Origin: Pelargonium tetragonum
Lineage: Eukaryota; Streptophyta; Magnoliopsida; Geraniales; Geraniaceae
Assembly: GCA_036897445.1 (NCBI GenBank)
Contig: JAYMTL010000041.1
Coordinates: 62,001-126,000, forward strand
Length of the DNA: 64,000 bases
Reading direction: 5' to 3'
A model generated the notes under the pieces. That model searched no databases, was not told the DNA's origin, and was given only the letters and a program-made list of their open reading frames with translations. Below are positions 36,085-50,295 of this stretch, one piece after another. The position numbers and the translations under genes are program-made. Numbering within the stretch: the first letter of the stretch is position 1; every line of letters starts with the position of its first letter.

Positions 36085-39000
36085 TTTTATTGCTGATTAC
36101 TCCTAAGAAGTTCTATTTTTGAACAAATACAAGGCTTGCTAGAGTTTTTCTAATATCCAAGAGGACTCTTATAGGGACTCGTATTTTGGCCAGGCTATTC
36201 TACGTATGTTTAACTGTTGATAAATAAATTACCGTGTTCTACTTGCGATTAAATAGAGACTTTTCCAAACATATTGAGCTAAGCACCCACCGAGTATAAA
36301 GATTTTTTATAATAAAAAAAGGTATTCGTGGACTTCACTCACTTTCCTTAACAACTAGAAGGATTCCTGGGGTATTTATCTAATAAAATACAGTAGCGCC
36401 CCAGCCAGTAGAATATAGGACCCCTTTTCCGCTTACCTTAATTAGAGCTATTTATCCTCAAAAAAGTAAGGAAAGGTATCTACGCCCAGGGTATTCCTTT
36501 TTGCAAACCGACTCATCTGAATCGAATCTTGAGGAGCTAAGTCCTATACTGTTGGGCCACTAATTAATATTATGTCGGGAGCTGCTCATTCATATAAATA
36601 AAAATTCTTGGTAGTCGGGGTCCTATAAATCTTTTGTAGGAAATACTTTAGTTTCGAAGAACTCGCATTTAGGTAAGATATAGAATACGCTGCTTTAAAC
36701 TAAATTCTTAAAGGGCCCCTTTTTAGATTAGAGTATTCTTAGTTTTTGGAAACCTAGGATATTCTGAAGTAACGCTTACTAAGCAAAGAAACACAGGACA
36801 ATAGAGGACTTCGGGTATTTACCCCCGAATCTTTATTTCAAAAAAGAACGTTATTTTGGGATAGCTTACACCTTGCCTAGCAGAGAGTAGTAAGAATATA
36901 TTAATTAGGTAATACTTATTAAGAAAAAGATAAACTTATGAGTGAGAAGTATCCTAATTTACATTTTCTAAGTCTAACTAACCTAAAGATCTATACTTCG
37001 ATCGGAATATCGGAATTCACCCAAAAAGAGCATAAATACAAATTCGTGGTAAAGCTTTCTCTCTCTAATAAACCCGCTTTATATTTCACAAACAAAAAGA
37101 GGGGACACTTAGGCTTACTTTTATATTAAGTAAGTTACAAGAATTCAGTGAGTTATCTTAAGCTTAAGCCTTTCTTAACTTTAAAATTGTATTGTCCTAG
37201 GTAGTTTAAGAGTGACTATTAAACTATTTACTCTAGGGGGCCCAGACGCTCTATAAAAAAAACTAAATTTATCTCTAACTTCCTTATACCTTATATAAGT
37301 AAATTTTTACTTGAGGGAATTCCTTACATTTTCATGGGAAAAACTCCTAAAATACCTATTTTAATACATATTATTATCTTGGGGACCACGACTTCTTTTG
37401 AGTAGTATGAATCTCTCTTTTTTCTTAATCTTCCTCTGATTTATAGGACCTCCTTTGCTTTTTTGTTACACTCCCCTTTTTTTCTAAAACCGAATCCCTT
37501 TTGGAGTATATAGGTTACGGAAAACTTCCTTTTAAACGATAGGGAGTCTTTAAAACTCTTTATATTATAAAGGTATTCTTGGGATATTTGACTGAAACAA
37601 GAGTCCTCTTTTTATCTTATATACCCTAAGGGAGTCCAGTATAACTCTAAATTGCTACAGGTATCTTGGCCTCCATTATCAGACTTAGTGCAAAGTTTTC
37701 CACCGAAGCTAATGAAAAATTCTTTGTCTAATTCTATTTCTTTCTTTAGGAAATCTTCTTAAAATAGGGCTAGTTACGTAACTTCGAGTATATAAGGAAT
37801 TCGTTATAAGTACTATATGATATCAAACAGAAGAACTCAGACTTTTACATGTATACTCAATCTCAGTAATCCTAGTAATTAAAAGGAAAACTTTGAAACC
37901 ACTTGCTCTAAGTAGACCCTAAAAAGAAAAGCTAAAATGAATTATGAAAATAGACTCTGCGAGTATTCTCCTTTTCCGTAAAAGGTACTATTACTACTAG
38001 GTAATCCAAAGTAAAAAGCTAACAGGAGCCTGTTTTCCAGTAATTTGAACTGAGCTTAGTACTTAATTAATAAACGCATACACGCTTATAGGATACAAAC
38101 GGAATTCTCGCTACAATACAAAGGGATGCACGTTTATCCGAATCCAGTGAATAGAACACTTCGGCGCCCAGGTATACAGGTACTCCTCCAATCTGAACAA
38201 CTCGAATAATCCCCGAAAATTTTAATTGGCCGCGTTTAACACTATACTTATTTTGTGTGTAGCTACTTCTGAACCTCTAAAAAAGAAAAAGATTACCGCA
38301 TACCTAACCTATACTTTACCTGGCACTATAAGCCCCTTATGTACACTATGAGAGTTCTGTTAATAAAAGCCAGGCCTTATGCTGAAGAATTAGTAAAGAT
38401 CACTAAACTTTTATTTAGTTTTGGTTAATGAGGGCAAATAGGGGTTTTTACTAGGCACAATCTCAGTAGCATACACATAATATTCAATTTTTTTTGAATC
38501 GACTTCAATCTCATTTAGGGGTTTCCTGGTATACATAAAAGTGTCCGGGTCTGCCCCCGGCAAAAAGGAAACTAACTCCTCCTCCATTTCATAGAACTAA
38601 GGCTTACGCATTTTAAACCGGTACTAGCTGTGACTGGGCAGAACCCTTAAGCAGTACTTGTTATGGGGTGGAAAATGTTGAACTGATAAAAACGAAATTC
38701 TAGGAGTTACGCCTTACGCTGCCTGTTAAGGAAAAGTCCGTTTATAGATAGTACAACAATAGTAGAAAAGAACTAAGTAGTCGTGAAAAAGAGCTCCCTT
38801 TTAGGGGTTCATTTTCTTAGCAAATCTGGACTAAAGAGGCTATTCTAAGTTTTATAATTAACAAGAGTCCCTTAAACAAGGAAGACCCTTCATTTATATA
38901 TGGTTTAATCCTTAACTCAATCGTAATCAAGAGACTTGTTTTTGATCCTTATAGGATGCCTTTTAGAAAAAGAAATTTAGTCAAGGACTTCCTTACCTAT

Positions 39001-42000
39001 AGGCTTACAGAGCTACTACTTTGTAAATAAAACGAGTTTCCTTATACCCGAGAAACTCGAGTTCCGACTCTTCCTAATAAGGTCCTTGGATGTCCAACCA
39101 CTTATTACTTACTAATTGACTTTCAATCAAAAAGCCCCTATTAGTTTTGCTCAAGCTAGAACTCTTCAATCTCTGTCGAGTCATAACTTTCCGTATTTAC
39201 TACCCGGGATATTCTCTTGTGGACTCTATACAATATTCATTCAAAGCAAAGCAGAGTCTTTTGGATTCTCGTTAAGTATAACTATTCAGCTCTCTACATT
39301 TTATAAAAAAAGGAGGACCTCTAAGTACCTATGCTCAAGGCTTAAATTCCAGTTTACGTGGTAAAGACTCTGGGTTCCTTTCGTGATTTCCCATACTGGT
39401 TACAATCTTTTCCACTTTCGTTTTTTCTAGTAACCGGGAAGTGATAGGACACGCGTACCGAATAGAAAAGAGTAATGATTACTTAAGACCCCCTAGGATA
39501 CCTTATTTGCGAGTTTTCTGGGTTATAAAAGTTTTGCCGGGAATTCATTAGAGCACTAATACTGCAACCCGCGTGACTCCGTGGCACAGGGGCGTAAAGA
39601 GGACGCTCTACAAAGTCAAAAAGGATTTTTATTAGGATTGTGGATCCTAGTTCTGCATTGTACCCGACAATAATTTAGCGCCTGAAGTTTCTACAAGTCG
39701 TATGGAATGCGTGCCTAACCAAATAAGGTTTTTTTCCTAAATTTATATAACTATTAACTAACGTAATACAGGACTTTTTAAGTGTTCTTGTTAAATTTCC
39801 TATCACAAATACCCAAGTTCTCGCTGACTATCCATTTATAGGGATTTGGGCGCACTATATAACAATATAAAATTTGGGAATGCTTCCTTACCCCGTATTA
39901 TAAGTATAAGAGATTCGCTAAAAGAAAACTTACTAGTACTGTATGTTATTTATATGAAATAAGGTGCTATATTAGATAAGTAAAATAACTCGCCGAAGCG
40001 GATAGAATTTTATAAGTTATGAAGCTGTAGTTTCAAAGCCTACATTTCCTTTCGAAGCTTATGGACCCCCCGGATTTTTCTAATACTTACTTCATGTTTA
40101 TCTAAAATTCCCAATCCTGCGGCAATGATGTTAAAGCCCTGTTAATGTTTTGCTTAAAAGTTCTGTAATAAGGAAAAAGTTTTTATAAGGAGGCTATTTC
40201 CTGCTTCACAAGCAACAGAGAATCCATATGGAATAATATCCTAATAGTAAAGTCTAGATTAATTTCTTAATCTGGGTAACTAAGATGAAACGCATCGCTG
40301 CATCATATACGATAATATACAAGTCCGAAAAATCTGAGTCACATTCCGTTCCGTATTAATTTAGTGCGTCCTAGTATAGGAGTAAATACCCTTGTAATCT
40401 TAGTGTGCAAATATCTGGGTTATATCCCCAAGCAGTTTATCAGTAACGCAAAATCGAAGTATAAACAAAACTAAATTACAATCTATTAATTAATGCATAA
40501 TCATTATCAATTGGATAGATATCATAAAAAGCCCTCTCTTTGATATGAAATGAAGAGGTTTGGGAGAGTGTTTGTAAGCAAAGATTACGCGACCCTACAA
40601 AGTATTCCATGGGTGGTTGTATGCTAATCTCCTCTAGATCTATTTTTAGATTTAGAATCAATTTTTCTGAGTTATAAGGGGTTGCATAAAGTAGATTTTG
40701 GTACAGTTTTATCTTTAAAGAATTCAGGTATCTCTTAGATCGGGGCTATAGTGAGTCCGCTGGAGATAATAGTTTAGTTTTACAATTAAATCGGGAGTAG
40801 ATTGAAATGAAGAAAAATCCAAATCAAATGGGTCTTAAATGCCATAAAAGGTCTACTATGGGTTTCATGAAAAAAGAAGCTTGTAGAGTAGCAAAGAATT
40901 TTTATATACTCTTTCGTTGATAGAGGGCCGGGGTGTCTTTGGACTTCTGCTTTGTTTAGAAAAAGGGGAGATTAATCCGCAAGAACACTTGATCGAACAG
41001 GGTTTCTAAGGACTTTCGGAATCTCTAAAGTATAATAGAAAGTTTCTTTTCTGCGAGATTATTATCTTTTTATGAGAAACTCATACTTTAACTATTTTAA
41101 CCGGGTTAAGAAAGCTTCTTTTTAGTCTAAGATTCTTACGGGGGAACCCAGTAAAAAATCCTTGTTGTATGACTTTTTTCGCGCTGTATGACACTTGCGG
41201 AGGCCCCAACTTTCGTTCTATCTCATATATTCTAGAGTCCTCTGAATTATAAAACATATAGCAGAGACTTAAAGTTTTTTATCCACGCAGAATTTTGACT
41301 TAAAAGATGGAAGTAATAGTATAGGGATTCGAGGCCTCTAAAAGTTTTTGTTCAATAAAAAAAGTCCTACTTTTGTTCTATTAAGTATACGGGCCTGTTA
41401 AAGCTTAAGTTTTCGGCGTTAGGTGCTTCTGCTTACAATCTTCATTAAAATTATAACACAAAACTGGTTGGAAACTTTTGCCCTTTATACGCCCCTGACT
41501 GAAGTCTTGTCTCAGATAAAGTATAAGTCTTAAGTAGATTTTTTTTAAGGAGGCCCGGGTATTTACTAAAGTTTTTAGGGCTTTCTAATTAAAGTGCAGC
41601 CCTCGGAATTTCTAATTGTAGGGATAAGTCCTTGCTTCCCGAGGCAATAATTCAAAAGTTTAAGGCTCCGCATAAATAACTAGAGGCTCCAGAATTCTAT
41701 AAACACGCTGTGAATAACTATACTCAAACATTCCTAAGGAAAGGCTTTCATCTCCAAATATTTATAATACAGGCTTAGGCTTGTTTAGGCCTTTTAGTTT
41801 TCAACAAACAAGGGTCTAATTTCCCTGCTCTGTTGGGTTATCTTAGCATAAAAAGCAGACCCAGTGAATGTTGGGTACTTTTAGGCATACCTCTTGTTCT
41901 AGATTCACAAATTCCGAGGAAACTTTTAAGGGGCCCCATTTCTCTACACTTATACTTCGAAGCCTGTTTTGCCATTTCCTAAATGAATATAACGTCAATT

Positions 42001-43299
42001 TTCTCTCATCCAACAGCTTAAGACTGGGATTAACTTTTACGCTTTTGTAGTATAACCTTAGTAGAAAGATTTCAAAAAAACCTTAACCGTGTTTTCTCTT
42101 TTATAATAATTGAGATTAGCCCCCCTCTGCAGGCGCAATCAAAAGGCATTTTATTAGTTAACTTCTCTCTTTTCTTTTAAATAAATTTGAAATACCCGTA
42201 TAACCCCATATTTAAGATACACCTTTCCTTGTTGAGTTGTGGTAGAAAAGGTAAAGGCTTGCCTTAAAGTCTTTAGTTCTTTACAGCACTCTATACTTGT
42301 ATTTATTAGACCGGCTTACTACCGACTAGTAGCTGATATATAGGGGATACCTGACCTGAGGGACTTGGTACAATACTAAAAAGCAAGCTTTGACTAGTTG
42401 AAATTTGGAGATAGGTGCGGCGCTAGAGAAGGCTTCCTTTTGTTGAGAGCTATCAACACTCCATAAGGACTCCGTTTTATAAGGGGACTCCAGGAAGTCC
42501 CTATTAGACAGAAGAAACTAAACATGTAAATTATTATAACACAGAATTCGCTACACTTGAAAAGGACAGCTTTTCCTCGATCAAAGAGAGTTAGAATAGG
42601 ACCCTTGAAATATGTACCTTATTAGGAGACTTCTATTCTTTATTGATCTTGAGAGCTCTAGGAGTGAGAGTGAGTAAAAAAGAGCCGGCTGTTAAGGATT
42701 GGGCTTACTTGTCTTATACAGGAGGGGATACAGGTACTCGATAAGAGAACGGAGTGCTAGTAGCGAGGATCTTTAGGAACGGGATTTCTAATTAGTTGAG
42801 AACTAGTTAGTTGTTAATCTTCCTCCCACCTTTGTACTTATCTGGAGGATTCAGCCTTAGTAGAATCTTGAATCCTTTTCAACGAAAAAACCTTTTAGGA
42901 TGTTAAGTATAGTATTCTGAATAGTTAAGCTTACACACTAAAATGACATTCTCCCAATTGTTAAAGCGCTAGAGAGACAGGAAAACAGAACCTCTTTCTA
43001 CTTGAGTTCAGTTGACTTTAATTACCGAAATTTATTGCTTAAAAGCTTAAATCAGAAACCCAGAAACATAATAAACTGACGGATTTCACCCATACTGTTT
43101 TAGTGACAGACTTTTTCTATATCTTGTGTATCTTGAGAAACACTTATAAGTTTGCTAAAACTCGCTACTGTAAAATTCCCTAGATTCTGTAGCGCCCAAT
43201 TTGTTATCCTTAGACTTGTACTTGGATTCTCTATCTTACTCGTTTAGCATATACCTTTCCTCTCTTCAGAATACCAAAACTATATTATACTATATTAAA
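36085..43299. other. gene-free mutated DNA
   Basis: No supportable gene. The longest frame is 82 codons (39116-39364, plus strand), in a part with intermediate dinucleotide bias (CpA+TpG about 21, ApC+GpT about 22); it might be a further small relic but nothing in the peptide is recognisable. Small hairpins, for example GGGACT/AGTCCC at 42484-42501 and a 10-pair stem with one T-G pair at 42788-42810, are near chance. Confidence 0.5.
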
Positions 43300-44880
43300 T
43301 ATTAAATTGAAAGGACTCAGAAAGACAAGAAAACAAACCTCCAGTTCGCTCCTTCACGGATTCTTTTCCTGCTTGTTAGAAATTAGAAGTTCTTACTTAA
43401 TTAAACTAGAGTTAGTATCTATTTCTTAATACTTTTGTACGAAATGACTTAAGTTCTAATACCCTAATTTTTAAGATTTTCCTTACACTCTTTCTTAGGA
43501 GTTAGACTCTTACTCTTGATTCTAAATTGAAGGAAAACCCCCGAGAACTGCCTTACCAAAGCCTCTATAAACTACTGTCTCTATAAGATTTTAATACTCC
43601 TATAAAAATTTTTTACTAATTTCTTGACTCTAAACTAAAGGAAGAAAATAGCTGACTGAAAACCCTAAGGAACAAAACGAAGTGCTACCCTTCTACTTTT
43701 AAACTTAAAATTCAGGAATAAAATATTCGATATTACACGCTTAAGTAAATTCGGAAGTTAGGATAACAACTATATTAGTCCAACAGTACAAAATTATAAA
43801 ATTCTTTCGGTGAGTTTAGCTACGAGTATACCTGAGGACTTTCCGAGTCAATATTTCCCGTTTGTTTAATTACTCACTTTTAGGAAACTGCTTTACTTGT
43901 AAAACCCTAAACTAAGTTCTCTTTGGAAACTAGACTTGCTCGAATTCTTAAAACCCATTTCTTATAGTTAATATATTTACCTATTCCCTACTCAATTCCT
44001 GTCTAAACTAAGCTCTAGGAGAATAACTTGAAAAAGAGGTAACGGCTTCCCTATCCCTGTAAATAAATAGCTTGTAGCTTAACCCACATGAAAACTTGTT
44101 GGAAACCAGATTCTCTACTTAAATCCGCTTCATTTACTCCCAAGCATCCCTAGTGACTATCCTGGAATTGGTAAAACTGGAAACATAAGGAACAAACAAC
44201 TCTTTACTATTTCTACTTACTCCTTCCTAAATAAAATAGAGTACCTAAATACTTCAAGAAGGACCTTATCAACCATTTACTTACCTCTTTACTAGAAGCA
44301 ATTTAGCTTTAGAACTTTAAAGGAAACCTAAAAACAAAGGAAATCCAGAAAAGACTCCCCTTTAAACCTTTGGAGATATCCCTAATCTTCTTAGCTACCC
44401 CCTCCTCAGTATCCCCTATTCTCTGCCTAAAAGAATCCTGTACGATAGACTTGAAATCCCTAACCTAAGGAAAGAGTATCCTAAAGTCTTGCTTACTAAG
44501 TCCTTTTCACCACCCAGAGAAGCAACTGGCTAGCCTGAAAAAAGACTCCCAGCTTCCTAAATCTAAATGCAAGGGATCTGAAAACTGCCTTATAAAGAAA
44601 ATTCCTTGCAATTCTAGCTCCCTTAAGAAAGAAAATACCCGGGAACAGAAACAGGTTTACTTACCAACCTTCTTCTTTTTTTATTCTTGATGAGAGCTAT
44701 ATTCTTACGAGTCTTAATACCTGTAAGCCCCTTATAGCCACTTTTTTTATTAAAACCTATTTGAGTAAAAGGGGACTAAGGGCAACCAATATATGCTAAT
44801 ACTAAAGAAAGAAAACCCGGTTGTAGAACCTTTTCTGCGCCCTAAAGCAAGAATTAGTCTGCCTCTTATAAACCTGTAAC
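43300..44880. other. long C-rich, G-poor skewed block
   Basis: About 1.6 kb in which C is roughly twice as common as G on the plus strand (44161-44400: C 54, G 27). On the same strand CpA is low relative to ApC (about 9 against 21), so C-to-T at CpA has happened here too and does not by itself explain the skew. The block is much longer than the other skewed patches and has fairly sharp edges. It may be a single old insertion. No frame is open and no family can be named. Confidence 0.45.
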
Positions 44881-45070
44881 TATTCTATCTGCCGTATTAC
44901 CTACTATTCTTTATTGTGTTCTAGTTTCTGCAGTTCTATAGTCTAGTTCTCCCTCTAAGACCCCCAAATAACCCATTACCCATATAATACTGTATACTAT
45001 CTATTACTACCCATTAAGAACCATTAAGTAACTATAACTAATAACTATAAGACGTAACTCTTACTTTTGT
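44881..45070. other. TpA-saturated low-complexity block
   Basis: Short words of ACTA, TATA and CCCATTA type with almost no TpG. It adjoins the C-rich block and could be its end. Texture matches the blocks at 8.8 and 17 kb. Confidence 0.35.
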
Positions 45071-47849
45071 AAAATACACAGGAATTACTTGAAAAAGGTT
45101 AAAACAAAGGGTGGTTGTACGTTTCGTGCATTATAACGCATTTTAGGGAGCTCCTTTATGTATGATTTTTCCTACATTTTTAGAAAATTTTTGTGTTTTC
45201 CTTATACTTTACTCACTCAGCAAAAAACTTTGCTCATTGAATTTCAATATTGGATATAACTAAAAATTGACTTACAATTTTGAGGGAATCCGGGATTCTA
45301 CTATATCCCTTTTACAAGGTCTTAATTAAAAGAGGGCTCAATTTATCTGATAGTGTTCCCATCTTAGGTTTAGCCAGTTAAACTATAAAAGTTAAGAATA
45401 CCTTAATGCGCCCTTTTGCTAATAACTCCTATAGACTACTCACTGCAGAATACCCTTTCATACCAAAAAGTAAAGCAGCTTATTGGCTACGCAAAACCCT
45501 AGAAAGTGCAGTACAATCGAGACTCCTACTGAATTACTGAAGCAAACTTATACGTGTATGTAGTAACTTTTGCAGATCTAAGACTAGAATTGCTTTGATC
45601 AGGAAGCTCTTAACTCATTTTTCTTAAGATATCGACACCTGTAAATTTCATTTTGACTAAAATTCCTTAATATAAATCTATAAAAAAACGCTAGGCTCTA
45701 ATCCGCGGAAGAGATCCCTTGTTTTACAAGCTTATATTATAGTTAGATTGGTTACATAATATTGAACGTTTTGGTGATTCCAGGTAATTTCGGGTAAAGA
45801 GACTAAATTGCTTCATTTCAAGTATTTGAGATTTCTAGTGTAGGTATAAAATAGAGTTGCCTTCCCAGGGCGGCCCCTACTTTTTTTTACAGAAACTCTT
45901 GGCTTGAGTAAGCTTCCCCTATGCCTCGTATTTTGATCGGTTTTTACGGATTGAAGTAATTAAATATCTTGCTTAAAGAAGTCCTGGAAAAGCTAAGACT
46001 AACAAGTGAATTGGGCAGGTATTCTATAGACAAAAACCCATATACTTGTGTTCTGAGCTACGAAAGAATTTTGATTGCAAGTTCCGTGCTTTATAAAGCT
46101 ACTTCTTAAATTTGTAGTAAACAGGTTTTCAATTTCGGGACAGACACTAGTGCAAGAAAAACGGAATCGCCAGTATTTTGTTAATTTTAAGAGAAAAAGT
46201 CTCGGGAAGTTGATAAAGTTTTAATGTACTTAACTTTATAAAAAAAGGCGTTGGCAAAATTTTCAAAATGTAGATAGTGTAGTTACTTTTTTATTTACCG
46301 GGTCGTGCATGCAATGCAGCACGGGGAAGACCTTATTTATTTTATGTTAAGCGTTTTCGGTAAAAGAGTGGCCTCAGTAAATCAAGAATGTTTATGATGC
46401 CTTTCCTATTGCCCGGTAGCTGGTACCCTTTTATACTAAAAAAGAGTTGTGTTCAAGATTTTTCACTTTATCTGGGCTTCAAGTTAAGAGTTTCAAGCCA
46501 TACTTCTACTACTCAGAGGGGACCCTCTCGTAGGATCCAAAATTAGACACTTTTGCTATAAGAGAAAATACAATTAGCTTTGCACAGTTACTTTACTATT
46601 GATCTTAAGCTGGTGTATCCGCGCTGGATATTTGTTATAGCTTGAATATAAGTGTTTGCTGTAAAGAAGTCTTAAGTCTCTCCACTTGTACTAGAATCTC
46701 GTTAAGCATTAAGAATAGTCTAGTTATATATAGCCGATACAGATTTAAGTAGGAATAGGAGATAATAAAATAGGGATCCATTATAATATATATTATGCCC
46801 GATTAAGGCAAAGCATGTTCCCAAATTTCCTACACAAGAGTATTACATAAATAAGGAACTTCTTTTTATTATAGTATCAAAGTCATTTAGGGTAGCGGGG
46901 TACCGTTTCGATAAATGAATAAGCCTTGCCGCGTAAAGAAGTCCAGGGTTATTTTGAGTCAAAGTCATGTACTTTCTCTTTTTGGGGACCTGTCCGCTTA
47001 GATTTCATTATTATATCTGCCGATTTACCATATTCAATAACAGGAGTTAGGTGTAGCTTTTTGCCTTATTGATTAATTATTAGATACCTAATAAACTATA
47101 GATTAAAAAGGAAAAAACTCTCCTTTGAGTTCTAGACTTTGTATAAGAAAGTCGTTTTCAAAACAAGCGTTAGTTAACAAAAGCGGGGCGCTTCGAGGAA
47201 TTTCTCGGGTCGCTAATTTGCAAATCAATTTGTTTTTATATTAAGAACAGAAGGCTAGAGCCCCTTTAGAAGTATTCTAAGTCATTATGCTTTGTACACG
47301 AGACTCCAATATAAGGACTTATATTACAAGCATTACTCTTAAAAAAGATAATTTAGATAGTTTTTGCTCTCTTATGATTCTTTTTGAACACCCCCATGTA
47401 GAGCTTCCTATCAGGGGTTGGCTTTGCAGCTAATTGAACTACCTTTTATTACTAGAAAATAGATATTCATTGAGAGCTTTTAATATATTTGACTAAAGAA
47501 ATGAAATGGCAAAAATTAGGTATCTTAATAAATTAGGAGTTAACAACATACTTAATTAAGAGAGTATAACACAATTAATTAGAACGAACTCGTTGTGGTA
47601 GAAAGAGCACTTCTCTCTCGCACGTAAGCATTTAGTAAGAGTAAGATTTTTCAATTTTATCTATTTGCTCCGGTTTACCTGTCTTAGAGTTTCTTAACTT
47701 CTTTTGTTCTTCAATCATTATTAACTGACATAGACATAACGTACTGAAATTCCTGCACCATTATGGAATACAATAATTTTCTATAACGACTCCCACTCAA
47801 AATCCGTTGTAAAATGAAGTACCCTGCCCCTTTAGGGGGATTCTCCTTA
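45071..47849. other. gene-free mutated DNA
   Basis: No frame of note and no recognisable repeat end. GC-rich clots such as AGAGGG/CCCTCT at 46515-46528 are of the common kind. Confidence 0.5.
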
Positions 47850-48156
47850 AATTGTAACTATTACTCCTACACCTATACCTTTCTATCTATTCTATCTAAA
47901 CGGGAGCCCTTGTCTTATCCTTAAAACCTTTACTCTATTGAGAGCTATCGTACTCCTCTTGTAGCCTGTGCCTACCCATTTTTAGTTGTCTTTTTGTTAG
48001 CTTAGCAAATTAAAGCTCCCTCTATATTAGAAATTAATAGAATACTGGGATAAGAGTCAAAGTTATATTAATATTAAGCTCTTTTTGCTTAGTTTCTTAC
48101 TTTACTATAGAAAGATAGAACCCCTATATAGTATTGTAAAGCTTTGGTGTGTACCT

Positions 48157-48315
48157 GACTGTAGCACAACGAAGTGGATAGTCTTTTGAATAGATCTACT
48201 TTTGTTATAGGAACTGACCCCTCCTAATAGACCAGCCTCCTTGCTCACTCTTGCTCCTTGTCTTTCCAGTTTCTTATTCGTATTTGAAAGTAGTACATGA
48301 ATTGACTTATAAGTA
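48157..48315 (+). repeat. dispersed repeat copy A (unclassified)
   Basis: The left part, GACTGTAGCACAACGAAG, and the right part, ATGAATTGACTTATAAGT, both recur in order in copy C at 59871 and 60142 with one to three differences each. Between them copy A has about 140 bases and copy C about 270, so one is deleted or the other expanded. The left word resembles an RNA polymerase III A-box (TGTAGCACAACG), which would fit a tRNA-derived short interspersed element, but a B-box at the right spacing is not seen. It lies in a TpA-rich surrounding (47.85-48.33 kb). Confidence 0.45.
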
Positions 48316-48370
48316 AGAAGGAATCAATCACTTAGATAAATGAAAGACTTATCAGTTAGTCATTTTATAC

Positions 48371-48469
48371 TATAAGTCAGTTAATTGGTAAGAAGTGAAA
48401 GATGCTATTGAGTTACAAGTACGTCAATAGTCAAATGGATCAAAGTGGGTTCGAATCCCACTCTTAGAA
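48371..48469 (+). tRNA. tRNA-like sequence with a perfect T-arm
   Basis: AGTGGGTTCGAATCCCACT (48444-48462) is a textbook T-arm with six perfect pairs and the TTCGAAT loop. Upstream at 48377-48392 lies a D-arm-like CAGTTAATTGGTAAGA, and TATAAGT (48371-48377) pairs in five of seven positions with the 3' strand TCTTAGA after the T-arm. Between D- and T-arm lies a 7-bp stem CTATTGA/TCAATAG with a 12-base loop (48405-48430). It could be a large variable arm, but a standard anticodon arm cannot be placed. I take it as a damaged or rearranged tRNA, or a tRNA-derived repeat; no amino acid is named. About 55 bases separate it from dispersed repeat A, so the two may belong to one element. Confidence 0.35.
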
Positions 48470-50295
48470 GCACCTTTTTCTCAATTCTTTTCTAAATACA
48501 GGGGGTAATATAAACTTAACAACTTGTAATTAGTTCCTTTACAAAGCCGAAAAGAATTTGGTTAAGGAAATATTATAGTAGCAGATATAAAACAAGAACT
48601 ATGCAGGGACATAAGTAGAAAGGAGAGTTTCCAAGTGAGAAATTTTATAGACTTTTTAAGGGTGTCCCGAGCAAAAGAGGGTACTCATTCATATAGTATT
48701 TAATCCCTTGCTTTTACAGAGGTATTTACTACAAATCGGGTAATAAGTAGGGCAGGATAAGTGTAAATAAGTCTAGTTGCTCGGTAGGTTTTAAGAATTC
48801 GAATAAGGGATTTCTTAATGAAAAGAAATAGGGGCTAAAGCAAGATTAAGAAATGGGTCCTGGTATACTAAGGAGGGGTTAGCCTTGTAGATATAAGAGA
48901 GTGTCTATGTTACCGACTGGGGGCTTCCGAAGGAGGCTTGTTTTTAGAGTAGTTATAGATAGTACATCCATACACTAGGACGCCCAACTACTGACCCAGT
49001 GACCTATCTTTGGCTTACTCGCTTCTTTATGAGCTACTGAATTCCTTGACTTATACTTGTAATTAGGTTTATAGGAGCTGGAGCTTTTATACTCTTATAA
49101 TACTATGCTTAAGAGAAGTGTCTTTTTTGTATGGTTATTCCCTGCTTGTTGTAGCTTTTTCCTGCTTTTAAAAGCTCTAGTTCAACTCCGTACACTGCGA
49201 GCTCATATTGTACATATTATATAAGGTAAGGGGCGCTTTTTTAAAGCTCTCAAGGCTAGGCCCGATACACTTTTCGCTCACGCTTTAGGAGAAGAGGCAT
49301 GCTCGGGGGATTCCTATTATATTCTATTTATAATATAGTATAATGATTCCCAAGTTAATACATATTAAGGCAGCCACTGTGTGTACAAGGACTCTATTAG
49401 ACAAACCTGGGTTCACTTTATTTTAGTAGGATATAGTATCCTATCACCTTTTAACGTCAGGTTAGGTTCAGATAGTAGTATAAAAAAGGGGTTTCCTGTA
49501 TTCCTGCGTAAGTTTTATTTAGTTGCTAATAGAGTTATGGCACAAGTTGCTTTGCATTCTTTTTCTTGTATACGTCAAGCTATAAAATTTCCTTTTCATT
49601 TTTATACTTACGTATAGTTGTTTATCAGGTATTATAGTCTTCTAATTCCAGAAACAAGCTGCCAGTAACCTTAGTTCTTTTAAGACTTTAGTTTCAAGGA
49701 CCTTATTGTTCCTAAATCCGGGGGTCCCTTAATATAACCTATACAGAAATCTATCTAAGGATAAGCCCCCTTTTTTTTGGGTTTCTACCTGTAAAAATTG
49801 ACTGGGAGTTCAGGACTCTTCCTAGTTTTGTAGATCCTAAATAGAAGTTTTTATAGGACTCCCGTGGTGGTAGATAAAGAACTCTTTATTTATAAAAGCT
49901 TATCCAGATAAGGGCATGCCCGTTTTTCCTTGGCTTTTTCAGCAATCTACAAGACTGCCAGCTTCCTTGTATAAGTTTTGACTATAATTGAAATAAAGAA
50001 GTTTCTGTATGTTATAAAGTAAACTAGAAATGATTTGCAGAGTGTATAAAAACAAGCTCAAGATTTAAAGGGCTCCTATCCCCAATGGGAATTCCTTTTT
50101 AGATGTTACAGATTGGAATTTCGGGTAGAGACTGAGTAGGCCTACATACTTACTCATAAATTCTTTAATTCCCTGGGCTTTCTTTGAAATGTAACGAGAG
50201 TTTCTCCCTTGTTTAGTTTAACTTTTCCTAAAGCTTTACTATATCTATATAATCAAGTCCAAGACTGAAATAAAAAGGTAATAATTTAGTTATAT
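48470..50295. other. gene-free DNA with one 78-codon frame
   Basis: A plus-strand frame of 78 codons opens at 49381 and shares its phase with the 156-codon frame at 50296, but the 226 codons between hold stops at random density, so they do not form one relic. The palindrome GGGCATGCCC is at 49912-49921. Nothing else supportable. Confidence 0.4.

Noticed and set aside
42788-42810. 10-pair hairpin with a 3-base loop
   Set aside because: Includes a T-G pair; structures of this size are close to chance expectation in 64 kb of AT-rich DNA.
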